A stretch of 55,707 bases of DNA from Anaerolineae bacterium (GTDB taxonomy: Bacteria > Chloroflexota > Anaerolineae > B4-G1). Of this stretch, positions 8,056-16,639 are shown piece by piece; the stretch's first letter is position 1, and each line of letters begins with the position of its first letter. The position numbers and the translations under genes are program-made. The notes beneath the pieces are model-generated. The model did no database searches. It was not told where the DNA came from and saw only the letters and a list, made by a program, of their open reading frames with translations. The DNA lies in assembly GCA_016783285.1 (NCBI GenBank), contig JADHWW010000105.1, positions 1-55,707 on the forward strand. The letters are read 5' to 3'.

Positions 8056-8133
8056 ATGAAGAGTTTACGCGCTTTGGTTATTATCCTGTCCGGCTTGCTC
8101 CTATCCCTTATCGTTATTGGGGAGGGGTCCTAG
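8056..8133 (+). CDS. ilv operon leader peptide 1
   Basis: A 25-codon frame (ATG 8056, TAG 8131-8133) about 25 bases after the predicted transcription start. Thirteen of its codons are Leu, Val or Ile, concentrated in LVIIL, LLL and LIVI runs. That is the composition expected of a leader peptide whose translation measures charged branched-chain tRNAs. The ribosome binding site is weak (TTAGGG). The stop codon overlaps the first base of the GCCC GTT GGGC hairpin and antiterminator region. The role is inferred from composition and position between a promoter and an intrinsic terminator. Confidence 0.85.
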   Translation: MKSLRALVIILSGLLLSLIVIGEGS

Positions 8134-8202
8134 CCCGTTGGGCAGGTGATTGTCACCGCTTAGTGTGATTAGAGCCGCCCAACCAGGCGGCTCTAGTTTT
8201 TT
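8133..8202 (+). terminator. Attenuator 1: antiterminator and intrinsic terminator
   Basis: The terminator stem AGAGCCGCC (8171-8179) pairs perfectly with GGCGGCTCT (8186-8194) around a 6-base loop and is followed by six T (8197-8202). Upstream, GTTGGGC (8137-8143) is complementary to GCCCAAC (8177-8183) in the left arm and loop, giving a mutually exclusive antiterminator. The same GTTGGGC can instead fold locally with GCCC (8133-8136). This is the classic arrangement of ribosome-mediated attenuation. Confidence 0.85.
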
Positions 8203-8251
8203 ATATCTCTCGTCATACGTCATCGGACGGACCGACAAGGACAGCAGCACA

Positions 8252-8392
8252 GTGGATGTTCGCCAGTATTACGACAACGCTTTCGCCTTTGAGGGGATCG
8301 CCACGGCCAGCCATCTGGCGCTAGGCTTGATTATTGTCATCGTTATTGTGCTCCTGCTTAGCAGGAGTGGTTGGCGGTTGGGATGGCGTTGA
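8252..8392 (+). CDS. ilv operon leader peptide 2
   Basis: A second short frame, 46 codons from GTG 8252 with AAGGA upstream, between attenuator 1 and attenuator 2. It contains eleven consecutive branched-chain codons (LIIVIVIVLLL, about 8328-8360), the strongest such run in the window. The end of that run lies inside a perfect hairpin, CTCCTGC (8351-8357) with GCAGGAG (8361-8367), which would act as the pause or competing structure. Upstream in-frame codons reach back to 8150, so the exact start is uncertain. The peptide itself is not expected to have a function. Confidence 0.8.
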   Translation: MDVRQYYDNAFAFEGIATASHLALGLIIVIVIVLLLSRSGWRLGWR

Positions 8393-8457
8393 TGAGTTCA
8401 GACCGATGGTGAACGCCAAAAGGTGAGTAGAAGCCGCCCAACCGGGCGGCTTTTTTT
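8351..8457 (+). terminator. Attenuator 2: pause hairpin, antiterminator and intrinsic terminator
   Basis: The terminator stem AAGCCGCCC (8431-8439) pairs with GGGCGGCTT (8444-8452) with loop AACC and a T-run to 8457. GGTTGGCGG (8369-8377) can pair with the left arm and loop with one bulged base, and GGTTGGG (8376-8382) pairs with CCCAACC (8437-8443). Either would block the terminator. The upstream hairpin at 8351-8367 competes with these. The ilvB ATG follows 42 bases later. Confidence 0.85.
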
Positions 8458-8498
8458 GTAGTTTCTAGGCCATTCGATGACAGCAGAAAGGAGGAGCG

Positions 8499-10205
8499 AT
8501 GAGACGGACAGGGGCACAAATTGTCTGGGAGATGTTGAAGCGAGAAGATGTGGAGGTAGTCTTCGGATTCCCCGGCGGTGCCATTATGCACACTTATCAT
8601 CCCCGCCAAGAGTACGGCATCCGCCATATTCTGGTCCGTCACGAGCAGGGGGCAGCCCACGCCGCCGATGGCTACGCCCGGGCTTCGGGGCGGGTAGGAG
8701 TAGCCCTGGTTACCTCAGGGCCAGGCGCGACCAACCTGGTTACTGGCATCGCCACAGCGATGATGGATTCCTCGCCTATCGTCTGTATCGCGGGCCAGGT
8801 ACCCACCACGGTGATTGGGTCCGACGCTTTTCAGGAGACGGATATCACGGGGATCACCTTACCCATTACCAAGCACAACTACCTGGTAACCGATGTGGAT
8901 GATCTGGCTGGCGTCATCCACGAGGCTTTCTACATTGCTCGCACCGGTCGGCCTGGGCCGGTACTGATTGACCTGCCCAAGGATGTCCAGCAGGCGGAGA
9001 CCGACTTTGTGCTGCCCGAAGAAGGGGTCCGGCTGCCGGGCTATCAGCCCGTGGGGCCGGGCGATCCCGAGGCCGTGTGCCAGGCTGCCGCGCTGATCAA
9101 CGGTGCGCAGCGTCCCGTCATCCTCGCTGGGCATGGCGTCCTGATATCAGGCGCGATGGAGGCGCTGCGGGCCTTCGCTGAAAAGACGGAGACTCCTGTC
9201 ACCTTGACGTTGCTGGGCAAGGGCGGCTTCCCCGAATCCCACCCCCTGGCCCTGGGGATGATGGGGATGCACGGCGCAGCCTTCGCGAACCAGGCTATCC
9301 AGAAGGCTGATCTACTCCTGGCTTTCGGCATGCGCTTTGACGACCGCGTGACGGGGAAACTGGAGCACTATGCCCCCGAATCTCGTAAGGTCCATGTGGA
9401 CCTGGACGCGGCCGAACTGAATAAAATCGTGCCGGTGGACGTGGCAATTCTGGGAGACCTGCGCCAGGTATTGGAGCAACTGTTGTCCCTGGTGAAACCA
9501 GCCTCCCGCCAGGAGTGGCTGGCACAGATTGACCGCTGGCGGAGCGATCCCCAGATCCGTGATATCGCAAACTGGCCCACTAACGGTCGTCTCGTGGCCC
9601 CCTATGTCATCCATGCTATCTGGGAAGAGACCCAGGGAGAGGCGGTTGTGGTCACCGACGTCGGTCAGCACCAGATGTGGACGGCCCAGTACTATCGCCT
9701 CGACCAGCCTTGTCCCCTGATTACCTCCGGGGGACTGGGGACGATGGGCTTCGGATTACCGGCAGCCATCGGCGCTCAGGTCGCCCGGCCCGACAAAGAG
9801 ATTTGGGCCATAGTGGGTGATGGCGGTTTCCAGATGAATGTCCAAGAACTGGGCACGGTGGTTCAGGAACGGCTGCCTCTACGTATTGCCCTCATCAACA
9901 ACAATTACTTAGGGATGGTACGCCAGTGGCAGGAGTTCTTCTACGAGCGGCGATACGAGTCTACTTACCTGCTCAATCCCGATTTCGTCCGCTTGGCGGA
10001 AGCCTACGGTATACGCAGTTGGAGAGTCACCGATCCGCAGGAGACTCACCAGGCCATCACTGAGGCCCGAAGGCATCCTGGTACTGCCCTCATCGAGTTC
10101 CAGGTCGTTCAGGAAGGCGAAGAAGGTAACGTCTACCCAATGGTCCCGGCCGGCGCGGCCCTGCACGAGATGATTCGTCGCCCTACCGTGGCCGTTGAGG
10201 CCTGA
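8499..10205 (+). CDS. ilvB: Acetolactate synthase, catalytic subunit
   Basis: A 568-residue ThDP- and FAD-dependent enzyme. It condenses two pyruvates to 2-acetolactate (valine, leucine), or pyruvate with 2-ketobutyrate (isoleucine). Near the N-terminus HEQGAAHAADGYARASG carries the Glu that activates ThDP. The C-terminal domain has the ThDP/Mg motif GDGGFQMN...NNNYLGMVRQWQ, characteristic of acetohydroxyacid synthases. Length is normal. It is the first structural gene of the operon, with a strong ribosome binding site (AAAGGAGGAG), and is followed after about 20 bases by its regulatory subunit. Expression should depend on read-through of the two upstream attenuators. Confidence 0.97.
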   Translation: MRRTGAQIVWEMLKREDVEVVFGFPGGAIMHTYHPRQEYGIRHILVRHEQGAAHAADGYARASGRVGVALVTSGPGATNLVTGIATAMMDSSPIVCIAGQVPTTVIGSDAFQETDITGITLPITKHNYLVTDVDDLAGVIHEAFYIARTGRPGPVLIDLPKDVQQAETDFVLPEEGVRLPGYQPVGPGDPEAVCQAAALINGAQRPVILAGHGVLISGAMEALRAFAEKTETPVTLTLLGKGGFPESHPLALGMMGMHGAAFANQAIQKADLLLAFGMRFDDRVTGKLEHYAPESRKVHVDLDAAELNKIVPVDVAILGDLRQVLEQLLSLVKPASRQEWLAQIDRWRSDPQIRDIANWPTNGRLVAPYVIHAIWEETQGEAVVVTDVGQHQMWTAQYYRLDQPCPLITSGGLGTMGFGLPAAIGAQVARPDKEIWAIVGDGGFQMNVQELGTVVQERLPLRIALINNNYLGMVRQWQEFFYERRYESTYLLNPDFVRLAEAYGIRSWRVTDPQETHQAITEARRHPGTALIEFQVVQEGEEGNVYPMVPAGAALHEMIRRPTVAVEA

Positions 10206-10226
10206 TAGAAGCAAGGAGGGATGAAG

Positions 10227-10718
10227 ATGAACCGTACATTGATTGCCCTGGTCGAGGACAAGCCCGGTGTGCTGAACCGGGTGTCCAGCCTCTTCCGGCG
10301 GCGTGCTTTCAACATTGAGAGCCTGACCGTTGGCCACACGGAGCACCCCGGTATCTCCCGGATGACCATCGTCGTGGACAGCGACCGCACCGATGCACAG
10401 AAGGTCGCCCAGAACCTTTACAAGCTGGTCAACGTTATCCGGGTCGAGGACGTGACCGAGCGACCGGCCGTGATGCGCGACCTGGCCCTCATCAGGGTGC
10501 GGGCGAATGGTGGAACCCGGTCGGAGGTGATGCAGATCGTGGATGTTTTCCGGGCGCGGGTGGTGGATGTGGGGATGGACACACTGATGATCGAGGTAAC
10601 TGGCACCGAGGAGAAGGTGGAGGGTCTGGTCGAGGTGCTTCAACCCTTTGGCGTTGTGGAGATGGTGCGCACCGGGCGGGTGGCGATGGTGCGCGGCAAT
10701 GGGTTCAATGAACAATGA
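10227..10718 (+). CDS. ilvN: Acetolactate synthase, small regulatory subunit
   Basis: A 163-residue ACT-domain subunit (also called IlvH) that activates IlvB and gives valine feedback inhibition. The ACT domain starts immediately (LIALVEDKPGVLNRVSSLF, RRAFNIESLTVG), and a C-terminal ALS_ss_C domain follows. I place the start at the second ATG (10227), since GGAGG sits one base from the first ATG at 10221 but seven bases from this one. Confidence 0.95.
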   Translation: MNRTLIALVEDKPGVLNRVSSLFRRRAFNIESLTVGHTEHPGISRMTIVVDSDRTDAQKVAQNLYKLVNVIRVEDVTERPAVMRDLALIRVRANGGTRSEVMQIVDVFRARVVDVGMDTLMIEVTGTEEKVEGLVEVLQPFGVVEMVRTGRVAMVRGNGFNEQ

Positions 10719-10761
10719 GACAATGAATAGCGGCAACAACAGAGCACAAGGAGGATAAATC

Positions 10762-11808
10762 ATGGCGAAAATTGATTTTGGCGGAACGATAGAAGAGGTC
10801 GTCACAAGAGACGAGTTCCCGCTGGAGAAGGCGCGCGAAGTTCTGAGCGATGAAGTTGTCGCGGTCTTGGGCTATGGGGTACAAGGCCCGGCCCAGGCTC
10901 TCAACATGAAGGACAACGGCATTAACGTCATCGTGGGAGGGTCGCCGGAGCGCAAGCGCTCCTGGGAAAAGGCGCTGGAGGACGGGTGGGAGCCCGGCAA
11001 GACGCTTTTCCCCTTCGAGGAAGCCGTGGAGAGAGCCACCATCATTCAGTACCTGGTCTCCGATGCAGGACAGATGATTTTGTGGCCCAAGATAGAGCCC
11101 TGCCTGAAGGAGGGAGACGCGCTGTACTTCTCACACGGGTTCGCTGTTGTCTATAGCGACCAGACGGGCGTCGTTCCCCCTGAGTTTGTAGACGTTATTC
11201 TGGTGGCGCCCAAGGGGTCGGGGATCAGTGTGAGGGCCAACTTTCTCGCTGGCAGCGGCATCAACGGTAGTTACGCTGTGTATCAGGACTACACAGGCCG
11301 CGCGATGGAGCGAACCGTTGCTGTCGGCATTGCGATTGGTTCGGGCTATCTTTTCCCTACCACATTTCAACAAGAGGTGTACAGCGATCTCACAGGGGAA
11401 AGAGGGGTCTTGATGGGTGCGCTCGCGGGGATTATGGAGGCCCAGTACGACGTATTGCGCAAGAATGGTCACAGTCCGAGTGAGGCGTTCAACGAGACCG
11501 TCGAGGAACTGACCCAGAGCCTGATCCGGCTAGTCGGCAGGAATGGTATGGATTGGATGTACGCAAATTGCAGTACGACGGCACAACGGGGTGCACTCGA
11601 CTGGCGCCACAGGTTTAGAGAGGCGGTCGTGCCGGTCTTCGAGGAACTCTACCAAAGCGTTGTCTCTGGTGAGGAAACACGGATCGTCCTCGAAGCCAAC
11701 AGTGTGCCCGACTACAAGGAGAGACTTGGAGCCGAACTGCGTGAAATGCGAGAGTCAGAGATGTGGCAAGCGGGTGCTGCGGTCCGTGCGCTTCGGCCGG
11801 AGAATTGA
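10762..11808 (+). CDS. ilvC: Ketol-acid reductoisomerase, Ilv5-like type
   Basis: A 348-residue NAD(P)H-dependent enzyme converting 2-acetolactate to 2,3-dihydroxyisovalerate. The Rossmann motif GYGVQGPAQALN lies at about residues 38-49. The C-terminal knotted domain includes YSDLTGERGVLMG, NGHSPSEAFNETVEE and CSTTAQRGALDW, and the protein ends in LRPEN. These blocks match from memory the KARI type found in fungal mitochondria (Ilv5) and in Bacteroidota/Chlorobi rather than the usual short bacterial class I enzyme. The loop after strand 2 (GGSPERKRS) is rich in Ser and Arg, consistent with NADPH. The gene uses more AGA, AAA and ATA codons than its neighbours, suggesting replacement by transfer. 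Ribosome binding site is AAGGAGG. Confidence 0.93.
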   Translation: MAKIDFGGTIEEVVTRDEFPLEKAREVLSDEVVAVLGYGVQGPAQALNMKDNGINVIVGGSPERKRSWEKALEDGWEPGKTLFPFEEAVERATIIQYLVSDAGQMILWPKIEPCLKEGDALYFSHGFAVVYSDQTGVVPPEFVDVILVAPKGSGISVRANFLAGSGINGSYAVYQDYTGRAMERTVAVGIAIGSGYLFPTTFQQEVYSDLTGERGVLMGALAGIMEAQYDVLRKNGHSPSEAFNETVEELTQSLIRLVGRNGMDWMYANCSTTAQRGALDWRHRFREAVVPVFEELYQSVVSGEETRIVLEANSVPDYKERLGAELREMRESEMWQAGAAVRALRPEN

Positions 11809-11877
11809 AAGAAATCAGGTGGAATCGCGCAAGATAAAACACTTGGCACAGGGAGAACTCTTGAAGGAGAACCCTTG

Positions 11878-13497
11878 ATGGACGAGAGTGGGGTTAGCGC
11901 TAAGAATGCCGTTATGATTTTTGACACAACGCTTCGCGACGGAGAACAGTCGCCCGGGGCGGCGCTCAACGTGGATGAGAAACTGGAGATCGCCCACGCT
12001 CTGGAAAAAATGGGTGTGGATATCATTGAGGCCGGGTTTCCCATCTCTTCGCCGGGCGACTTTCGGGCCGTGCAGCGCATCTCGCAGGAGGTTCGCGGTT
12101 GTGTGATCTGCGGCCTGACACGAGCCAACCGGAAAGATATTGACGTAGCAGCCGAGGCCTTGAAGGATGCTGCTTGCCCCAGAATCCATACCGGACTGGG
12201 TGTTTCCGACGTCCACATCCAGCACAAGTTGCGTACCACCCGCGAAGGGGCACTGGCGATGGGCGTGGATGCGGTCAGGTACGCCAAGAAATTCGTAGAC
12301 GATGTGCAGTACTACACCGAGGATGCTGGTCGCGCTGATCACGACTATCTCTACCGCGTGTTGGAGGCGGTCATCGCCGCCGGGGCTACGGTGGTCAACA
12401 TTCCCGACACCACCGGTTACACCTCGCCCGACGAGTTCGGTGCGCTCATCCGGACCATTGTCGAGAATGTGCCCAACATTCACAGGGCAATTGTGTCTGT
12501 CCATTGCCACAATGACCTGGGAATGGCCACGGCCAACACGCTGGCTGGCGTCCTCAACGGCGCGCGACAGGTAGAGGTCACGGTCAATGGTATCGGCGAG
12601 CGGGCGGGCAACACCTCGCTGGAGGAAGTTGTCATGGCGCTTCGGACCCGCTATGATCTCTTTGGCCTGAAAACTGGTGTCAATACCCGGCGCATCTATC
12701 CGGCTAGCCGGCTGGTCAGCCAGTTGACCGGCATCCCGGTGCAGCCGAACAAGGCCATCGTAGGGGCCAACGCCTTTGCTCACTCCTCCGGCATCCACCA
12801 GGACGGTGTGCTGAAGGAGCGCACCACCTACGAGATCATCAACCCCCGCGACGTCGGCGTGCCCGATTCCGAGATTATCCTGTCGGCGCGGTCGGGCCGG
12901 GCCGGGTTGCGCCACCGGCTGGTCCAACTGGGTTACACGCTGGACGAAGAACAGTTCGAAAAGGTCTACCAGCGTTTCATCAGGGTGGCCGACAAGAAGA
13001 AGACGGTGGACAGCCGGGACCTGGAGGCGATTGTCGCCGACGAGGCGCAGATGTTCTTCGAGGAGACCTATCATCTGGAACAGGTTCAGGTCAGTTGTGG
13101 CAACCGCAGCATCCCCACGGCCACCGTTCGCATCAAAGGGCCGAACGGCCAGGTCTTCTGCGACGCCGACCACGGCAGCGGCCCGGTGGACGCGGTCTGT
13201 CGGGCCATCAACCGCGTCATCGGCGAGCCGAATGAACTCATCGAGTTCTCCGTCCAGGCCGTGACCGAGGGGATTGATGCTGTGGGGCGGGTGACCATCC
13301 GCGTCCAGGCCGACGAGCCGGTGAAGGAGAACGGTATTGAGCGACGAGTGTTCAGCGGCCGCGGCTCCGATACCGACATCGTGGTGGCCAGTGCCAAGGC
13401 ATACATGTTCGCCCTGAACCGGCTCATAGCCGCCCGTCGTGAGGCGGAGAGACAGTCGTCAGCGGTTAGCCGTCAACGGTTGGCAAGTTGCAGGTAG
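11878..13497 (+). CDS. leuA: 2-Isopropylmalate synthase
   Basis: A 539-residue enzyme that commits 2-ketoisovalerate and acetyl-CoA to leucine synthesis. The TIM-barrel DRE-TIM motif [17 protein letters not shown] is at the N-terminus and [12 protein letters not shown] follows in the barrel. A linker and the C-terminal LeuA dimer domain (about residues 390-515) bind leucine for feedback inhibition. ATG 11878 is preferred over the adjacent TTG at 11875. The last ~17 residues ([13 protein letters not shown] at the end) are encoded by a GTCAGCGGTTAGC-type repeat sequence also seen near 40.39 kb, so the C-terminal tail is repeat-derived. Confidence 0.95.
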   Translation: MDESGVSAKNAVMIFDTTLRDGEQSPGAALNVDEKLEIAHALEKMGVDIIEAGFPISSPGDFRAVQRISQEVRGCVICGLTRANRKDIDVAAEALKDAACPRIHTGLGVSDVHIQHKLRTTREGALAMGVDAVRYAKKFVDDVQYYTEDAGRADHDYLYRVLEAVIAAGATVVNIPDTTGYTSPDEFGALIRTIVENVPNIHRAIVSVHCHNDLGMATANTLAGVLNGARQVEVTVNGIGERAGNTSLEEVVMALRTRYDLFGLKTGVNTRRIYPASRLVSQLTGIPVQPNKAIVGANAFAHSSGIHQDGVLKERTTYEIINPRDVGVPDSEIILSARSGRAGLRHRLVQLGYTLDEEQFEKVYQRFIRVADKKKTVDSRDLEAIVADEAQMFFEETYHLEQVQVSCGNRSIPTATVRIKGPNGQVFCDADHGSGPVDAVCRAINRVIGEPNELIEFSVQAVTEGIDAVGRVTIRVQADEPVKENGIERRVFSGRGSDTDIVVASAKAYMFALNRLIAARREAERQSSAVSRQRLASCR

Positions 13498-13515
13498 AAA
13501 AAAAGGAGGATGGAG

Positions 13516-13773
13516 ATGGATACTCAGTATCGTGTTCAGGCGTTTACTCAGCGGAAAAAGTTCGCGGAGCCTCGCGGCTGGGCGCTGAAGTGGGTGTTTA
13601 CTCAAGAAGCGGCCGGCTCTGCGACAAGGCAAGTGCCGGAGGACGACAACGGAACCTGGGAGAAGTTCGCGGAGCCTCGTGGTTGGGCGCTGAAGTGGGA
13701 TGGGTTCGCCCTAGCTGATGTTAAGGAGCAGCAGAGTGGGCATGCCCTATCGCCCGCCGTTGAATCTCGCTGA
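13516..13773 (+). CDS. Small protein with two copies of a KFAEPRGWALKW motif
   Basis: An 85-residue frame between leuA and leuC with a strong ribosome binding site (AAAAAGGAGG) six bases before ATG 13516. Its signature is a 12-residue motif, KFAEPRGWALKW, at residues 15-26 and again at 50-61. The encoding DNA (13558-13593 and 13663-13698) differs at only two positions, so the duplication is recent. The second copy continues as DGFALAD. There is no signal peptide, membrane segment or Cys. I believe short Chloroflexi proteins carrying one copy of a similar EPRGWAxxWDG motif exist but know no function. Conservation inside a leucine operon suggests a regulatory or accessory microprotein; a peptide precursor is a weaker alternative. 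Confidence 0.65.
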   Translation: MDTQYRVQAFTQRKKFAEPRGWALKWVFTQEAAGSATRQVPEDDNGTWEKFAEPRGWALKWDGFALADVKEQQSGHALSPAVESR

Positions 13774-13790
13774 GGCGAGAGTGTGGCCCG

Positions 13791-15086
13791 ATGGGACATA
13801 CACTAGCCGAGAAGATCATCGCTGCCCACCTGGTAGATGGTGAGGGAAACGTTGCTTCGGACAATCAAATTGAGGTGTGGCCTGGCGACCTGGTAGAGGT
13901 GGCGGTGGATGTAGTGCTGTCTAATGACATCACCGCGCCTATTGCCATCCGGGAGTTCGAGAAACTGGGCGTGGAGCGCGTGTTTGACCCGAACCGGGTG
14001 GTGATGGTAGCGGATCACTTCGCACCCAACAAAGACATCAAGTCTGCCGGGCAGTGCCTTACTATGCGCCAGTTTGCGCGGGTGCAGGGGTTACCCCACC
14101 ACTTTGACGTGGGCCGCATGGGTATCGAGCACGTGCTGTTGCCGGAGCAGGGGTTGGTGGTGCCGGGCGACATCGTCGTGGGGGCCGACTCGCACACCTG
14201 CACATACGGCGCGTTGGGGGCCTTCGCCACCGGTATGGGCTCCACCGACATCGCCGTGGCCATGGCCACGGGGCGCGTATGGCTGCGTGTGCCTGAGACG
14301 ATTCGCGTCGTCTACCACGGCCGATTGCAGCCCTGGGTTGGCGGTAAGGACCTGATCCTCTACACTATCGGACATATCGGTGTCGGCGGCGCGCTCTACA
14401 AGGCCATTGAGTTCGCCGGGCCGGTGGTGGATGGGCTCTCTATGGCCGGGCGGTTCACTATGGCGAACATGGCTATTGAGGCTGGCGGCAAGGCGGGGCT
14501 CTTTGCCGTGGACGACGTGACCTGCGCCTACGTGGGCGGTCGTGCCTCGCGTCCCTATCGCGTCCATCAGATGGACGCTGACGCGGCCTATGCCCAGGTC
14601 GTCGAGATTGACGTGAGCCAGATTGAGCCGCAGGTGGCGTTCCCCCACCTGCCGGAGAACGTCCGTCCGGTGAGCCAGGCTGGCGACGTGCGCATTGATC
14701 AGGCGGTCATCGGCTCTTGCACCAATGGCCGTCTGGAGGATCTGCGCGTCGCCGCTGAGGTGCTGCGCGGCCGCCAGGTTCACTCCGACGTGCGTTGTAT
14801 CATCATTCCTGGCAGCCAGCAAGTCTACCTGGACGCGCTGCGCGAGGGGTTGGTTGAGGTCTTCATTGAGGCGGGTGCGGCCGTCAGCACGCCGACCTGC
14901 GGTCCCTGCCTGGGTGGTCACATGGGTGTGTTGGCTGCTGGAGAGCGGGCGGTGAGCACCACCAACCGCAACTTTCGCGGGCGTATGGGTCATCCCGAGA
15001 GCGAGGTCTACCTGGTCGGGCCGGCCATCGCGGCGGCGTCGGCGGTGGCCGGGCGCATCGCCGGGCCGGAGGGGATGTTGCTATGA
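13791..15086 (+). CDS. leuC: 3-Isopropylmalate dehydratase large subunit (short, HACN-like type)
   Basis: A 431-residue aconitase-family subunit that isomerises 2- to 3-isopropylmalate together with LeuD. Cysteines for the 4Fe-4S cluster occur in GSCTNGR (one) and TCGPCLGG (two), and GADSHTCTYGALG is present. The length is typical of the shorter archaeal/Thermus/Chloroflexi LeuC-HacA lineage (about 420) rather than the 465-residue proteobacterial type. Related enzymes in this lineage can act on homoaconitate, but the neighbouring leuA, leuD and leuB point to leucine. The stop overlaps the leuD start by four bases. Confidence 0.93.
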   Translation: MGHTLAEKIIAAHLVDGEGNVASDNQIEVWPGDLVEVAVDVVLSNDITAPIAIREFEKLGVERVFDPNRVVMVADHFAPNKDIKSAGQCLTMRQFARVQGLPHHFDVGRMGIEHVLLPEQGLVVPGDIVVGADSHTCTYGALGAFATGMGSTDIAVAMATGRVWLRVPETIRVVYHGRLQPWVGGKDLILYTIGHIGVGGALYKAIEFAGPVVDGLSMAGRFTMANMAIEAGGKAGLFAVDDVTCAYVGGRASRPYRVHQMDADAAYAQVVEIDVSQIEPQVAFPHLPENVRPVSQAGDVRIDQAVIGSCTNGRLEDLRVAAEVLRGRQVHSDVRCIIIPGSQQVYLDALREGLVEVFIEAGAAVSTPTCGPCLGGHMGVLAAGERAVSTTNRNFRGRMGHPESEVYLVGPAIAAASAVAGRIAGPEGMLL

Positions 15087-15628
15087 GGATGTCCGGCACT
15101 GCCTGGAAATACGGCGACAACGTGGACACCGATGCCATCATCCCGGCCCGTTACCTGAACGTCTCCACGTCGGAGGAACTGGCGCGCCACTGTATGGAGG
15201 ATGTAGACCCGGATTTTGCCAGCGCGGTACAGCCAGGAGACATAATTGTTGCCGGGGAGAACTTTGGCTGCGGGTCATCGCGGGAACACGCGCCACTGGC
15301 GATTAAGGGGGCCGGCGTCGCGTGCGTCGTCGCCAAAAGCTTCGCCCGCATCTTCTACCGCAACAGCATCAACATTGGCCTGCCTATCCTGGAGTGCCCG
15401 GAGGCGGTGGAAGAGACGGAGAAAGGCGGTCACTTGACGGTGGATCTGAGGGATGGTACGATCACCAACAAGCGCACCGGGCGCACCTACCGGACATCCC
15501 TGTTCCCTGCCTTCATTATGGGGATCATCCAGGCTGGGGGGCTGGTACCCTACACCAGGCGGCGTATCGAAGAGGGTCGTTTTCAGGCCGCGAGGCTGGT
15601 CCGCAGTGACGACGTAGGGGATAAGTAG
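15083..15628 (+). CDS. leuD: 3-Isopropylmalate dehydratase small subunit
   Basis: A 181-residue swivelling-domain partner of LeuC. It starts at the ATGA overlap with leuC. Landmarks are [16 protein letters not shown] near the N-terminus and [11 protein letters not shown], which carries the substrate-contacting loop. Length is normal for the short LeuD type (about 165-200). A 79-base gap to ilvE contains an A-rich tract and a good ribosome binding site. Confidence 0.95.
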   Translation: MRMSGTAWKYGDNVDTDAIIPARYLNVSTSEELARHCMEDVDPDFASAVQPGDIIVAGENFGCGSSREHAPLAIKGAGVACVVAKSFARIFYRNSINIGLPILECPEAVEETEKGGHLTVDLRDGTITNKRTGRTYRTSLFPAFIMGIIQAGGLVPYTRRRIEEGRFQAARLVRSDDVGDK

Positions 15629-15707
15629 TTCGGTCGTCTAGACGCTGACAGAGAGAGACCATCTGACACAGCAACAATACAATAAGGAAATCGAAGGAGA
15701 AGAGACT

Positions 15708-16631
15708 ATGGCAACGCAGGAAGCGGACAAGATTTGGTTCGACGGCCAACTGGTGCCCTGGGATCAGGCGACAGTGCACGTGGCCGCGCACGTCATTCAC
15801 TACGGTTCCAGCGTCTTTGAGGGCATTCGTGCTTACGCACTGCCCGACGGCCCGGCCGTTTTCCGTTTGGAAGAACATCTCGACCGGCTCTGGGACTCCT
15901 GCAAGGTCTGTCGGATGGAGATCCCCTACACCCGCCAGACAATCCGCCAGGCGATTTTGGACACTGTCCGAGTCAATGCTCATAGGGCCTGCTACATCCG
16001 ACCGGTCGTCTTCAGGGGGTGGGACTCTTTCAGCCTGGACGGGCGGTCGTGTCCCACGCACGTGAGCATCATCACGATAGAGATGGGCGAGTTCCTGGGG
16101 CCCGATGTTCTGGAGAAAGGCGTGGACATAGGAGTGAGTTCGTGGCAGCGGATGGCTCCCAACACCTATCCGGCAGCGGCCAAGATCGGCGGCCAGTACG
16201 TCAACTCACAATTTATCACCATGGAGGCTGTGAATCACGGCTACACCGAGGGAGTCGCTCTCGACGTCAATGGTTACGTGAGCGAGGGGGGCGGTGAGAA
16301 TATCTTTCTCGTGCGGCGCGGACGCCTGCTTACTTCACCGCTGGCTGGCTCAATCCTTGATGGGATTACCCGCCAATGTGTCATCACCCTGGCTGGCGAG
16401 ATGGGCCTGGAGGTGCGCGAGGAGTCTATGCCTCGCGAACTACTCTATCTGGCCGACGAGATTTTCTTCTGCGGCACTGCCGTCGAGATCACTCCGGTTC
16501 GCTCGGTGGATGGCATCGTGGTGGGCAGTGGACAGGGGGGGGCAATTACGACCCGTCTCGCGGAAGCGTTCTTCGATATCGTGAAGGGGCGCGTGCCTGA
16601 CCGCCATGGCTGGCTGACGCCAGTAGGCTGA
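15708..16631 (+). CDS. ilvE: Branched-chain amino-acid aminotransferase
   Basis: A 307-residue fold-type IV PLP enzyme doing the last step of Leu, Ile and Val synthesis with glutamate as donor. The PLP Lys lies in AAAKIGGQYVNSQ and the phosphate/substrate region in VSEGGGENIFLV. HYGSSVFEGIRAY near the N-terminus is typical of IlvE. Length is standard. Preceded by GAAGGAGAAG. It was formerly followed by a cimA gene, of which only a remnant is left. Confidence 0.95.
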   Translation: MATQEADKIWFDGQLVPWDQATVHVAAHVIHYGSSVFEGIRAYALPDGPAVFRLEEHLDRLWDSCKVCRMEIPYTRQTIRQAILDTVRVNAHRACYIRPVVFRGWDSFSLDGRSCPTHVSIITIEMGEFLGPDVLEKGVDIGVSSWQRMAPNTYPAAAKIGGQYVNSQFITMEAVNHGYTEGVALDVNGYVSEGGGENIFLVRRGRLLTSPLAGSILDGITRQCVITLAGEMGLEVREESMPRELLYLADEIFFCGTAVEITPVRSVDGIVVGSGQGGAITTRLAEAFFDIVKGRVPDRHGWLTPVG

Positions 16632-16639
16632 TGAGAAGG

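Noticed and set aside
8150..8251. Upstream extension of leader 2 as part of a larger protein
   Set aside because: The segment overlaps terminator 1 and lacks conserved protein features; only the region from 8252 with the branched-chain codon run is supported.
13488..13718. Alternative frame over the small repeat protein
   Set aside because: It begins inside leuA, has no ribosome binding site, and its repeats are only the shadow of the KFAEPRGWALKW codons.
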